A stretch of 64,000 nt of DNA from Pseudomonas putida (GTDB taxonomy: Bacteria > Pseudomonadota > Gammaproteobacteria > Pseudomonadales > Pseudomonadaceae): NCBI RefSeq assembly GCF_028682455.1, contig NZ_JANHLD010000003.1, positions 434,001 to 498,000 on the forward strand, written 5' to 3'. Below, one piece after another: positions 22,931 through 31,785 of the stretch; positions within the stretch are counted from its first letter, which is position 1; each line of letters starts with the position of its first letter. The notes beneath the pieces are model-generated. The model did no database searches. It was not told where the DNA came from and saw nothing but the letters and a program-made list of their open reading frames with translations. Both the position numbers and the translations under genes were made by a program.

Positions 22931-25006
22931 ATGCCGGAGTTGTCCCAAGTATCGGTGACTGCATTGAAGGGCGTGGGCGAGGCCATGGCCGAAAAGCTCG
23001 CCAAGGTCGGCCTGGAAAACCTCCAGGACGTGCTCTTCCACTTGCCGCTACGCTATCAGGATCGCACCCGCGTGGTACCGATCGGCGCGCTACGGCCAGG
23101 GCAGGATGCGGTGATCGAAGGCGTGGTCAGCGGCACCGATGTGGTCATGGGCAAGCGCCGCAGCCTGTTGGTTCGCCTGGGCGACGGCACCGGCGTGCTG
23201 AGCCTGCGCTTCTACCACTTCAGCAATGCGCAGAAGGAAGGCCTCAAGCGCGGCACCCACCTGCGCTGCTATGGCGAAGCCCGCCCTGGCGCGTCAGGCC
23301 TTGAGATCTACCACCCCGAGTACCGCGCCCTGACCGGTGACGAACCTGCGCCAGTCGAGCAGACCCTGACCCCGATCTACCCCACTACCGAGGGCCTGAC
23401 CCAGCAACGCCTGCGCCAGCTGTGCCAGCAAAGCCTGGCGATGCTCGGCCCCCGCAGCCTGCCTGACTGGCTGCCACAGGAACTGGCCCGCGACTACCAA
23501 CTGGCGCCGCTGGACGACGCCATTCGCTACCTGCACCACCCACCCGCCGATGCCGACGTCGACGAACTGGCCAAGGGCCAGCACTGGGCCCAGCACCGCC
23601 TGGCCTTCGAAGAGTTGCTGACCCATCAGCTTTCGCAGCAACGCCTGCGCGAGAGCCTGCGTGCCCAGCGGGCCCCGGTGCTGCCCAAGGCGACTCGATT
23701 GCCCCAGCAGTACCTGGCAAACCTGGGCTTCGCCCCCACGGGTGCCCAGCAACGGGTCGGCAACGAAATCGCCTACGACCTGAGCCAACCAGAGCCGATG
23801 CTGCGCCTGGTCCAGGGAGACGTGGGCGCAGGCAAGACCGTGGTCGCCGCGCTGGCTGCGCTGCAGGCCCTGGAAGCCGGTTATCAGGTCGCGCTGATGG
23901 CCCCCACCGAGATTCTTGCAGAACAGCACTTCGTCACGTTCAAGCGCTGGCTGGAACCGCTTGGAATAGAAGTCGCCTGGCTGGCGGGCAAGCTCAAGGG
24001 CAAGGCCCGCGCCAGTGCCCTGGAGCAGATCGCTGGCGGTGCACCGATGGTGGTCGGCACCCATGCCCTGTTCCAGGAAGAGGTGAAGTTCAAGAACCTG
24101 GCCCTGGCGATCATCGACGAACAGCACCGCTTCGGTGTGCAACAACGCCTGGCACTGCGCCAGAAAGGCGTGGGTGGCCAGCTCTGTCCGCATCAGCTGA
24201 TCATGACCGCCACCCCCATCCCGCGCACCCTGGCCATGAGCGCCTATGCCGATCTGGACACCTCGATCCTCGACGAGCTCCCCCCCGGCCGTACACCGGT
24301 AAACACCGTGCTGGTTGCCGACAGCCGACGCTTCGAGGTGGTCGAGCGGGTTCGCGCCGCCTGCGCCGAGGGGCGCCAGGCGTACTGGGTCTGTACCCTG
24401 ATCGAAGAGTCCGAGGAGTTGACCTGCCAGGCCGCCGAAACCACTTTCGAAGAACTCGGCAGTGCCTTGGGCGAGCTGCGGGTCGGCTTGATCCACGGGC
24501 GCATGAAGCCTGCTGAAAAGGCTGCGGTCATGGCCGAGTTCAAGCAAGGCCATCTGCAATTGCTGGTCGCGACCACTGTCATCGAGGTCGGCGTCGACGT
24601 GCCCAACGCCAGCCTGATGATTATCGAGAACCCCGAACGCCTGGGCCTGGCCCAGTTGCACCAGTTGCGCGGCCGCGTCGGTCGGGGCAGCGCGGTGAGC
24701 CATTGCGTGTTGCTCTATCATCCGCCACTGTCGCAGATTGGCCGGGAACGCCTGGGGATCATGCGCGAAACCAACGATGGCTTCATCATTGCCGAGAAAG
24801 ACCTGGAGTTGCGCGGCCCCGGTGAAATGCTCGGCACTCGCCAGACCGGCCTGCTGCAGTTCAAGGTCGCCGACCTGATGCGCGACGCGGACCTGCTTCC
24901 CGCCGTGCGCGATGCCGCCCAGGCGCTGCTTGCACGCTGGCCGGAACATGTCAGCCCGCTGCTCGAGCGCTGGCTGCGCCATGGTCAACAATACGGACAG
25001 GTGTGA
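22931..25006 (+). CDS. recG: ATP-dependent DNA helicase RecG
   Basis: Branched-DNA helicase of 691 residues that remodels stalled forks and Holliday junctions. It has an N-terminal wedge/OB domain (about 1-150), Walker A GDVGAGKTVV (about 294-303), the DEQH box, motif III TATPIPRTLA, and C-terminal helicase motifs LRGRVGRG and the TRG-type GEMLGTRQTG. Length is normal. Translated from the oxyR-recG transcript with a TAGGAA site. Confidence 0.97.
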   Translation: MPELSQVSVTALKGVGEAMAEKLAKVGLENLQDVLFHLPLRYQDRTRVVPIGALRPGQDAVIEGVVSGTDVVMGKRRSLLVRLGDGTGVLSLRFYHFSNAQKEGLKRGTHLRCYGEARPGASGLEIYHPEYRALTGDEPAPVEQTLTPIYPTTEGLTQQRLRQLCQQSLAMLGPRSLPDWLPQELARDYQLAPLDDAIRYLHHPPADADVDELAKGQHWAQHRLAFEELLTHQLSQQRLRESLRAQRAPVLPKATRLPQQYLANLGFAPTGAQQRVGNEIAYDLSQPEPMLRLVQGDVGAGKTVVAALAALQALEAGYQVALMAPTEILAEQHFVTFKRWLEPLGIEVAWLAGKLKGKARASALEQIAGGAPMVVGTHALFQEEVKFKNLALAIIDEQHRFGVQQRLALRQKGVGGQLCPHQLIMTATPIPRTLAMSAYADLDTSILDELPPGRTPVNTVLVADSRRFEVVERVRAACAEGRQAYWVCTLIEESEELTCQAAETTFEELGSALGELRVGLIHGRMKPAEKAAVMAEFKQGHLQLLVATTVIEVGVDVPNASLMIIENPERLGLAQLHQLRGRVGRGSAVSHCVLLYHPPLSQIGRERLGIMRETNDGFIIAEKDLELRGPGEMLGTRQTGLLQFKVADLMRDADLLPAVRDAAQALLARWPEHVSPLLERWLRHGQQYGQV

Positions 25007-25084
25007 CGCCTGTCCCAGAATGGATCCAGCTTGCGGCCCAAGCTGGTTATACTCTTGCGATTGTAAAATTTCTGGATACAGACC

Positions 25085-26485
25085 ATGACTGAAGTTGCCC
25101 TGGACACCGCAACCCCCCACGCTCCGTCTGTTATCCGGCTGCTGCTCGAAAAACTCGGCATCGCCTACCGCGAAGTGCTGGATCACTCGCAGCTGCTGTC
25201 CGAGCGCAAGGTCCAGGCCGTATTGCTCGATGACGCAGTCGGCGCGCTGATGGTGCTGTTTCCGCAGAGCCAGTTGCTCGACCTCAATCGCCTCGCCGAA
25301 CTCACTGGCCGCAAGTTGGCCGCCGTGCCCCTGGAACGCCTCAAGCACATGCTCGAGAAGCATGGCCTGAAGATGCTCCCGGGCATTCCTGCGCTGACCA
25401 GTTCGCCCTGCCTCTATGAAGAAAGCCTGCTCAAGCCGGAAAAACTGCTGGTGCACTCCGGTGAAGCCGGCTTGCTGCTGGAAATCGAACGCGACGACTT
25501 CAAGAAAATGCTCAACAAAGCCAGCGCCGGCAACTTCGGCGAGCGTCTGAGCAGCATTCGCCCCAACCTCGATCGCCCGGCCGACGACCGAGAGGAAATC
25601 ACCCAGGCGGTCCAGGCCTTCACTGCCCGACGCATCCAGCAGCGCCTGGAAAGCACCATCGAGATTCCACCGCTCGCGGAAACCGCGCAAAAAATAATCA
25701 AGCTGCGCGTCGACCCCAACGCGACCATCGACGACATTACCGGCGTGGTCGAGACCGACCCGGCCCTGGCTGCCCAGGTGGTCAGCTGGGCAGCGTCGCC
25801 CTACTACGCCTCGCCGGGCAAGATCCGCTCGGTCGAAGACGCCATCGTCCGCGTGCTGGGCTTTGACCTGGTGATCAACCTGGCGCTGGGCCTGGCGCTA
25901 GGCAAGACCCTGAGCCTGCCCAAGGACCATCCGCAGGACACCACGCCGTACTGGCAACAGTCGATCTACACCGCCGCCGTGATCGAAGGCCTGACCCGCG
26001 CCATCCCTCGCGCCGAGCGCCCCGAAGCCGGCCTGACGTACCTGGCCGGCCTGCTGCACAACTTCGGCTACCTGTTGCTGGCGCATGTATTCCCACCGCA
26101 TTTTTCGCTGATCTGCCGCCACCTGGAGGTCAACCCGCACCTGTGCCACAGCTATGTCGAACAGCATTTGCTGGGGATCAGCCGCGAGCAGATAGGTGCC
26201 TGGTTGATGCGGTTCTGGGACATGCCCGAGGAACTGGCCACCGCCCTGCGCTTTCAGCATGATCCGCAGTACGACGGCGACCATGCCGCGTTCCCCAACC
26301 TGGTGTGTCTGGCGATTCGCCTGCTGCGTGCCCGGGGTATCGGCTCGGGGCCGGTGGAATCCATACCCGACGCGTTGCTGGAGCGCCTGAACATCCCCCG
26401 CGAAAAAGCCGAGGATGTGGTGAACAAGGTGCTTGAGGCCGAAGTGCTGCTGCGTGAGCTGGCTTCGCAGTTCAATCAGCACTGA
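25085..26485 (+). CDS. YbaK-like domain fused to an HDOD domain
   Basis: A 466-residue two-domain protein. Residues about 12-155 resemble the YbaK/prolyl-tRNA deacylase fold (LLLEKLGIAYREVLDH near the start). Residues about 195-400 form an HDOD domain, a catalytically silent HD relative found in signalling proteins (IPPLAETAQKIIKLRVDP, then VVETDPALAAQVVSWAASPYY and GLLHNFGYLLL). The YbaK part probably lacks deacylase activity in this setting and may act as a ligand-binding module. Partners are unknown. Confidence 0.8.
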   Translation: MTEVALDTATPHAPSVIRLLLEKLGIAYREVLDHSQLLSERKVQAVLLDDAVGALMVLFPQSQLLDLNRLAELTGRKLAAVPLERLKHMLEKHGLKMLPGIPALTSSPCLYEESLLKPEKLLVHSGEAGLLLEIERDDFKKMLNKASAGNFGERLSSIRPNLDRPADDREEITQAVQAFTARRIQQRLESTIEIPPLAETAQKIIKLRVDPNATIDDITGVVETDPALAAQVVSWAASPYYASPGKIRSVEDAIVRVLGFDLVINLALGLALGKTLSLPKDHPQDTTPYWQQSIYTAAVIEGLTRAIPRAERPEAGLTYLAGLLHNFGYLLLAHVFPPHFSLICRHLEVNPHLCHSYVEQHLLGISREQIGAWLMRFWDMPEELATALRFQHDPQYDGDHAAFPNLVCLAIRLLRARGIGSGPVESIPDALLERLNIPREKAEDVVNKVLEAEVLLRELASQFNQH

Positions 26486-26491
26486 GGCATG

Positions 26492-26522
26492 AGCCTGACC
26501 CCACGGGTCAGGCTTTCTTTTT
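26492..26522 (+). terminator. Intrinsic terminator of the YbaK-HDOD gene
   Basis: AGCCTGACC-CCACG-GGTCAGGCT followed by a T-rich tract (TTCTTTTTC). It overlaps the last codons of the convergent SCP2-like gene. Confidence 0.85.
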
Positions 26523-26882
26523 CGGTTTCAGGTACTTCATCAGGCCCTGGAACCAGATCACCAGCGCCGGATTGCCCTTGATCTGGATGCTCTTGTCCTG
26601 AATCCCCTGCATGAATGCCAATTGCTTGTTTTTCGCCTGCAAGGTGGCAAAGCCGAACGCGGCATCCTTGAAGGCAATGGCAAAGGCCGGCGCTGCATGG
26701 GTGCCGGACTGGCTACGGATACGCATATCCTTGACGATAAAATGGCGAGCCACCTTGCCATCGAGAGTCTGTAGCTGGAACACCAGATCCTTGTCGGCCA
26801 GTTGTTGCTGGAATGCCGGATTCTTGCGGCTGGCCTTGGCCATCAGCAACCCCATGGCCCAAAGGAGAAAGCGAAACTTCAT
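26508..26882 (-). CDS. SCP2-like sterol-transfer domain protein
   Basis: A 124-residue protein with an N-terminal hydrophobic segment (FLLWAMGLLMA, residues 4-14) and a fold resembling SCP2 domains: the VFQLQTLDGKVARHF and IRSQSGTHAAPAFAIAFKD strands and the IQIKGNPALVIWFQGL helix. Such domains bind lipids. The start at 26882 has a GAGGCG site; the longer frame to 26945 is not supported. The function is unknown and the domain call is tentative. Confidence 0.7.
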   Translation of the reverse strand: MKFRFLLWAMGLLMAKASRKNPAFQQQLADKDLVFQLQTLDGKVARHFIVKDMRIRSQSGTHAAPAFAIAFKDAAFGFATLQAKNKQLAFMQGIQDKSIQIKGNPALVIWFQGLMKYLKPKKKA

Positions 26883-27000
26883 GTACGCGCCTCGACTAAA
26901 AAGTGACTGGCGGAGCAGTTTATAGTCTCGCTGCGAAAACGCCATAGGCGACGGGTCTATATCAACGCGATCACTGCATCGCTCTGTAGCGGCATGTTGC

Positions 27001-27034
27001 GCAAAAAAAAACGGGCACCGTGTCGGGTGCCCGT
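27001..27034 (-). terminator. Intrinsic terminator of the HU gene
   Basis: On the minus strand ACGGGCACC-CGACAC-GGTGCCCGT is followed by a run of eight T. It lies 30 bases past the HU stop. Confidence 0.9.
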
Positions 27035-27063
27035 TCTCTACTGCAATCGATCTGTGCGAGGCA

Positions 27064-27339
27064 TCACGGATTGACGCTGTCCTTCAGGGATTTACCTGGT
27101 TTGAAAGCCACGGTGTTGCTGGCCTTGATCTTCACCGGCTCGCCGGTTTGCGGGTTCTTGCCGGTGCGGGCACCGCGATGGCGCTGCAGGAACGTACCGA
27201 AGCCGACCAGCGTAACGCTGTCCTTGCGATGCAGGGCGCCGGTGATTTCTTCGAGCACGGCGTTGAGAACGCGGTTGGCTTGCTCTTTGGTGAGATCGGC
27301 CTTTTCAGCAATGGCTGCGGCGAGTTCTGGTTTACGCAT
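27064..27339 (-). CDS. hupA: HU-family nucleoid protein
   Basis: A 91-residue HU protein, a DNA-bending nucleoid dimer. Conserved features are MRKPELAAAIAEKADLTKEQANRVL, VTLVGFGTF (about 43-51), RTGKNPQTGEPVKI and the DNA-binding arm around residues 55-75. Pseudomonas carries several HU paralogues; hupA is the likeliest label by context but the paralogue name is not certain. A short inverted repeat (CTGCTC...GAGCAG) lies in its leader. Confidence 0.93.
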   Translation of the reverse strand: MRKPELAAAIAEKADLTKEQANRVLNAVLEEITGALHRKDSVTLVGFGTFLQRHRGARTGKNPQTGEPVKIKASNTVAFKPGKSLKDSVNP

Positions 27340-27528
27340 AGTGAAGCCTCTTTGACGGTTTTTTTGTTGTTATGCCGTGCTGCTCTTCATGGAGCAGCGC
27401 CCAAGGCACCGCAGGCTCTAAACTGCGGCAGACGGGAGTGAGGATGGCACGCCGTCAGGGGCCGCGCCAGTCTCTGGACGGCCATTGTTGGTGCAATAGC
27501 AGGGGTAATCCGACAGAACGCCCGCTGT

Positions 27529-28677
27529 TTACGCCATTAACGCCGGAAGTTGCCGATTCAGAGCCAGCTTTTCCATCACCGCCGAGCCGGTCAGGGCATA
27601 GCCCAGCAAGTTGCCGTCCGTATCGTGACAAAGCACCTTGAGGTCGAGCCCCTGCCCCTCGACGTGCCAGTTGCCCTCACGGCCATGGGGCGGTGGCGAG
27701 ACCACCAGGGGGCAGGCAGGGGTCTTTACCGTCACTGGCATCGGGCCGTAGGCAACCGCTGTAGGATTGCCGGCCAGGGTCTGGGCCAGGGCCCGGGCGC
27801 ACGTCATCAGCGGCATGACATAGAGCAGGTTGAGGCCGTCGACCTCGGCGCAGTCGCCCAAGGCGAAGATGTTGTCATGGGAGGTACGCAGTTGACGGTC
27901 GACCACGACGCCACGGTTGACCTGCAAGCCGGCTGCAGCGGCCAGGTCGATGCGTGGACGCAGGCCAACGGCCGACACCACCAGATCACACGGAATGAGC
28001 GTACCGTCGGACAGGTGCGCTTGCAGGCCATTGCCGACCCGCTCCAAGCGCGTCAGCACCGGCCCCAGGTGGAACCGCACGCCAAGCCCTTCCAGGCCTG
28101 CCTGCACAGCTGCGGCGGCGGCCGGATGCAGCAGCGTCGGCATGACCTGCTCGCACGGCGCCACCAGCTCGACCTCGAAGCCTCCCAGGCTCATGTCGTT
28201 GGCGAACTCGCAACCGATCAGGCCGGCACCCAGGATCAATACCCGCTGCTTGCCTGCGGCTGCAGCGCGAAAGCGAGCGTAGTCCTCCAGGTCGTTGATC
28301 GGGAAGATCGCCTCGCCGGCATCGCCCTCGACCGGTACCTGCACGGTCTGCGCGCCCCACGCCAGGATCAGGTCGCGGTAAGGCACCTGCTCCTCGCCGA
28401 TCCACAGGCGCTTGTGGCCCGGGTCGATACCGCTGATGCGGGTATGGGTGCGTACTTCGGCCTTGAGCTGTTCGGCCATGGCGCCGGGCTCTGCCATGCT
28501 CAGGCCATCGGCGTCCTTGTTCTTGGCGAAACCAGTGGAAAGCATCGGCTTGGAATATGAACGACCATCGTCGGCAGTAACCAGCAGCAACGGCGTTTCG
28601 CCGTCGAGCTTGCGAAATTCGCGAGCCAGGTTGTAGCCCGCCAAGCCTGTACCGACAATTACCACTGGAGCCGTCAT
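27529..28677 (-). CDS. Rubredoxin-NAD(+) reductase
   Basis: An FAD-dependent pyridine nucleotide-disulfide oxidoreductase family protein of 382 residues. The N-terminal FAD-binding Rossmann motif is VIVGTGLAGYNLA (5-17), the NAD-binding one is VLILGAGLIGCEFA (about 145-158), and the FAD-contacting GDCAEV motif is near 275. It transfers electrons from NADH to rubredoxin. The rubredoxin gene lies 36 bases upstream on the same strand. The pair may serve an alkane hydroxylase, oxidative-stress defence or another rubredoxin-dependent enzyme; no hydroxylase gene is nearby. Confidence 0.92.
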   Translation of the reverse strand: MTAPVVIVGTGLAGYNLAREFRKLDGETPLLLVTADDGRSYSKPMLSTGFAKNKDADGLSMAEPGAMAEQLKAEVRTHTRISGIDPGHKRLWIGEEQVPYRDLILAWGAQTVQVPVEGDAGEAIFPINDLEDYARFRAAAAGKQRVLILGAGLIGCEFANDMSLGGFEVELVAPCEQVMPTLLHPAAAAAVQAGLEGLGVRFHLGPVLTRLERVGNGLQAHLSDGTLIPCDLVVSAVGLRPRIDLAAAAGLQVNRGVVVDRQLRTSHDNIFALGDCAEVDGLNLLYVMPLMTCARALAQTLAGNPTAVAYGPMPVTVKTPACPLVVSPPPHGREGNWHVEGQGLDLKVLCHDTDGNLLGYALTGSAVMEKLALNRQLPALMA

Positions 28678-28713
28678 GCCATGCTTTCCTTAAAGTTCCT
28701 GGTTAAAAAACGA

Positions 28714-28881
28714 TCAGCCGATTGCGATCATTTCGAAGTCCATCTTGCCGACACCACAGTCAGGGCACAGCCAGTCTGCGGGCACATCTTCCCAGCGGGT
28801 ACCGGGCGCAATACCGTCATCCGGCCACCCTTCGGCCTCGTCGTAGATCAGGCCGCAAACAATACACTGCCACTTTTTCAT
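28714..28881 (-). CDS. Rubredoxin
   Basis: A 55-residue protein, MKKWQCIVCGLIYDEAEGW at the start and DWLCPDCGVGK near the end. It has the two CxxCG iron-binding motifs (Cys6/Cys9 and Cys39/Cys42) that hold a single Fe. It is a small electron carrier reduced by the product of the next gene. Its frame was translated by hand from the minus strand; it is short but complete with start and stop. Confidence 0.95.
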   Translation of the reverse strand: MKKWQCIVCGLIYDEAEGWPDDGIAPGTRWEDVPADWLCPDCGVGKMDFEMIAIG

Positions 28882-29048
28882 CACTCACATCCTCAACAGG
28901 CACAGGCTTTGGAGTGGTCGCTCTGGGAAATATTACGGTGGCGACCATCACGGAGGGGCTTTGTACTGGAGCCAGGTGCCAGCATGCAAGCCGGATTGGG
29001 CATTCATGCTAAGCTCGCGGTCTCTTTGGCCTGTTAATCCATACCATC

Positions 29049-29612
29049 GTGCCGTACGAAACATCGCAAGCGCCCGCTGCAGAATGGTTGCAGTACTCGC
29101 AGGTAGCAGACAGCGCAACGCCTGGCTGCCTTGACTGGTTGTTCGATGAAGGGTCCCTGACCCGTCGCCTGACCCAATTATCCGCCGATCACTTTTCTGT
29201 TACACCCCTTTGCGAGGGCTGGCAGCCGCTGCGTGATGACGAATGCCAGGCGCTGGACCTGCCGCCTGGCAGCGAAGGCTGGGTACGCGAGGTGTATTTG
29301 CGCGGTCATGGCCAGGCCTGGGTGTTCGCCCGCAGCGTGGCAGCACGCAGCGCCCTGGAAAGCGGCGGGCTGGACATGGAAGCACTGGGCAGTCGCTCGC
29401 TGGGCGAGCTGTTGTTCTGCGACCAGGCCTTTACCCGCCGGCCCATTGAAGTCTGTCATTACCCCAAGGCCTGGCTGCCCGTCGCAGACGCCAGCGACAC
29501 CTTGTGGGGGCGCCGCTCACGCTTTGATCGCGCCAGCCTGAGTGTGCTGGTTGCCGAAGTCTTCCTGCCCGCGCTATGGCAGGCCGCCGATATTTCCGGG
29601 GAGATCCGCTGA
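29049..29612 (+). CDS. ubiC: Chorismate pyruvate-lyase
   Basis: UbiC of 187 residues, which splits chorismate into 4-hydroxybenzoate and pyruvate, the first committed step of ubiquinone synthesis. The family segments WLFDEGSLTRRL, REVYLRGHGQAWVFARSV (about 80-97) and LGELLF are present. The start is GTG. Its TGA overlaps the ubiA ATG (TGATG), so the two are translationally coupled. Confidence 0.94.
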   Translation: MPYETSQAPAAEWLQYSQVADSATPGCLDWLFDEGSLTRRLTQLSADHFSVTPLCEGWQPLRDDECQALDLPPGSEGWVREVYLRGHGQAWVFARSVAARSALESGGLDMEALGSRSLGELLFCDQAFTRRPIEVCHYPKAWLPVADASDTLWGRRSRFDRASLSVLVAEVFLPALWQAADISGEIR

Positions 29613-30502
29613 TGTACCTGCAGCTGCTCAAGTCGCTCAATCGCCTGCACCCACGGGCCTGGGACTTCATCCAGCTGAGCCGCATGGACCGGCCGATCGG
29701 CATCTACCTGCTGCTGTGGCCCACCCTCTCGGCCGTATGGATAGCCGCCAAGGGGGCACCGACCCTGGCCAACGTGGTGATCTTCACCCTGGGTGTAGTG
29801 CTGATGCGTGCGGCCGGTTGCGCCATCAACGATTTCGCCGATCGCAAGGTCGATGGCCACGTCAAGCGTACCGCCGACCGGCCGCTGGCTGCCGGCCGAA
29901 TCAACGCCCGCGAAGCCCTGGTGCTGTTCGCGATACTCGTCGGTGTGAGCTTCCTGCTGGTGCTGTGTACCAACGCCACCACTGTGTGGCTTAGTTTCGG
30001 CGCGGTGGCGCTGGCGGCCTGCTATCCATTCATGAAGCGCTACACCTACTACCCGCAGGTGGTGCTCGGGGCTGCCTACTCCTGGGGCATCCCCATGGCC
30101 TTCACCGCCGCCAACGGCGAACTGCCGGCCATTGCCTGGCTGCTGTACATCGCCAACGTGCTGTGGACCGTGGGCTACGACACCTACTACGCCATGGTCG
30201 ATCGCGACGACGACCTGAAGATCGGTGTCAAATCGACGGCGATCCTGTTCGGTGAAGCCGACCGGACGATCATTCTGACCTTGCAGGTATTGTCACTGGG
30301 GTGCTTGCTGCTGGCCGGCAACCGCTTCGAATTGGGCGGCTGGTTCCACCTGGGGCTGGTGGCAGCGCTGGTGTGCTTTGTCTGGGAGTTCTGGTCGACC
30401 CGCAACCTGGATCGCGAATCCTGCTTCAAGGCCTTCCTGCACAACCATTGGGCCGGGTTGCTGATTTTCCTCAGCATCGTTGTCGACTACACCCTGCGCT
30501 GA
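29612..30502 (+). CDS. ubiA: 4-hydroxybenzoate octaprenyltransferase
   Basis: Integral membrane prenyltransferase of 296 residues that attaches the polyprenyl tail to 4-hydroxybenzoate. The two aspartate-rich motifs are NDFADRKVD (about 73-81) and a second DTYYAMVDRDDD (about 190-201), which coordinate Mg2+ and the prenyl diphosphate. Eight or nine transmembrane helices are evident. The start at 29612 overlaps the ubiC stop. Confidence 0.95.
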   Translation: MYLQLLKSLNRLHPRAWDFIQLSRMDRPIGIYLLLWPTLSAVWIAAKGAPTLANVVIFTLGVVLMRAAGCAINDFADRKVDGHVKRTADRPLAAGRINAREALVLFAILVGVSFLLVLCTNATTVWLSFGAVALAACYPFMKRYTYYPQVVLGAAYSWGIPMAFTAANGELPAIAWLLYIANVLWTVGYDTYYAMVDRDDDLKIGVKSTAILFGEADRTIILTLQVLSLGCLLLAGNRFELGGWFHLGLVAALVCFVWEFWSTRNLDRESCFKAFLHNHWAGLLIFLSIVVDYTLR

Positions 30503-30536
30503 CGACTCGCGGGCCGCCAGCGCAGGGTCGGCCCGA

Positions 30537-30908
30537 TTACTTGATCACGTGCCACACATCCTTCATGCCGTCGCCGGTCATGTCACCGGCTTTCTTGTCC
30601 TTGACGAAGGTATACACCGGCTTGCCCTTATAGGCCCATTGCATCGAACCATCATCGCGCTTGATCTGTGTCCAGCCCTCCTCGGCCATATCGCCGTCCT
30701 TGACCATCAGCGGTGGCCAGTTCTTGGCACATTCATCGTTGCACATGGATTTGCCGCCCGAATCCTTGTCGAAGGTATAGAGCGTCATTCCCGCATGGTC
30801 GACCATCACACCGTCTTTCATCATGGCATGATGGGCCGACGCTATCCCTGGCAAGGCCAGTGCCACAGCAGTAAAAAGCGCCATCCAGTTCAGCGTATGT
30901 CGTGTCAT
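30537..30908 (-). CDS. Small secreted COG4315-type repeat protein
   Basis: A 123-residue protein with a signal peptide (about 1-25, ending GIASA-HH). The mature part has two copies of a short repeat (GMTLYTFDKD and KPVYTFVKDK) and the CNDECAKNWPPL segment, typical of the COG4315 'secreted repeat' lipoprotein-like family. Function is unknown. The ATG at 30908 has a GGTGGA site; a GTG three codons upstream is an alternative. It is divergent from phoB and convergent with ubiA. Confidence 0.85.
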   Translation of the reverse strand: MTRHTLNWMALFTAVALALPGIASAHHAMMKDGVMVDHAGMTLYTFDKDSGGKSMCNDECAKNWPPLMVKDGDMAEEGWTQIKRDDGSMQWAYKGKPVYTFVKDKKAGDMTGDGMKDVWHVIK

Positions 30909-30984
30909 TGGATCCACCGTGATTCTCGGGAGAGGGAATTAAAGCCTAGTCCAGTAACAGAATGTTGCTGCAACAGCCCACGAC

Positions 30985-31018
30985 CTGTCACACGACTGCA
31001 ATAATTCCGTTATCTAAT
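30985..31018 (+). promoter_or_regulatory. Candidate Pho box and -10 element of phoB
   Basis: CTGTCAC (30985-30991), ACGA, CTGCAAT (30996-31002) match the CTGTCAT-N4-CTGTCAT Pho box at most positions. Ten bases later comes TCTAAT (31013-31018), a good -10. The same 10-base spacing occurs before pstS. This points to PhoB autoregulation. Confidence 0.6.
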
Positions 31019-31053
31019 GCGGGCCAAGACACCTGAATGGAAGAGGTTTGAAC

Positions 31054-31743
31054 ATGGTTGGCAGAAACATTCTGATCGTCGACGACGAAGCGCCGATTCG
31101 CGAGATGATCGCCGTTGCATTGGAAATGGCCGGCTATGACTGCCTGGAAGCGGAAAACTCCCAGCAAGCCCACGCCATCATCGTCGACCGCAAGCCGGAC
31201 CTGATCCTGCTCGACTGGATGCTGCCGGGCACCTCGGGCATCGAGCTGGCTCGCCGCCTCAAGCGCGATGAGCTGACCGGCGACATCCCGATCATAATGC
31301 TCACTGCCAAGGGTGAGGAAGACAACAAGATCCAGGGTCTTGAAGTGGGTGCCGACGACTACATCACCAAGCCGTTCTCGCCGCGCGAGCTGGTAGCCCG
31401 CCTCAAGGCTGTGCTGCGTCGCGCCGGCCCAAGCGATGGCGAAGCCCCGATCGAGGTCGGTGGGCTGTTGCTCGACCCGATCAGCCACCGCGTGACCATT
31501 GATGGCAAGCCGGCCGAAATGGGCCCGACCGAATACCGCCTGCTGCAGTTCTTCATGACCCACCAGGAGCGTGCCTACACCCGCGGCCAGTTGCTCGACC
31601 AGGTGTGGGGCGGCAATGTGTATGTCGAGGAGCGCACCGTCGACGTGCACATCCGCCGCCTGCGCAAGGCCCTGGGTGAAGCTTACGAAAACCTGGTACA
31701 AACGGTCCGCGGCACCGGTTACCGCTTCTCCACCAAGAGCTGA
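31054..31743 (+). CDS. phoB: Phosphate response regulator PhoB
   Basis: OmpR-type response regulator of 229 residues activating phosphate-starvation genes. The receiver domain has the acidic pair Asp10/Asp11, phospho-acceptor Asp54 in LLDWMLPG, and the conserved Thr and Lys in MLTAKG and ITKPFSP. The C-terminal winged helix (about 135-229) contains GPTEYRLLQFF and VYVEERTVDVHIRRLRK. It targets the Pho boxes noted here before phoB, pstS and pstC. The sensor phoR follows after 42 bases. Confidence 0.98.
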   Translation: MVGRNILIVDDEAPIREMIAVALEMAGYDCLEAENSQQAHAIIVDRKPDLILLDWMLPGTSGIELARRLKRDELTGDIPIIMLTAKGEEDNKIQGLEVGADDYITKPFSPRELVARLKAVLRRAGPSDGEAPIEVGGLLLDPISHRVTIDGKPAEMGPTEYRLLQFFMTHQERAYTRGQLLDQVWGGNVYVEERTVDVHIRRLRKALGEAYENLVQTVRGTGYRFSTKS

Positions 31744-31785
31744 ACCGATTTTCACGCCAACGCTTTGGAAAGGACGCGTCGTTAA

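Noticed and set aside
23294..25690. Long open frame (798 codons) opposite recG and the HDOD gene
   Set aside because: Shadow of well-recognised genes; spans two of them and has no family resemblance.
27364..27371. AACAACAA on the minus strand upstream of the HU gene as an Hfq/Crc target
   Set aside because: It lies about 25 bases before the start codon, ahead of the ribosome-binding site, and HU is not a catabolic gene.
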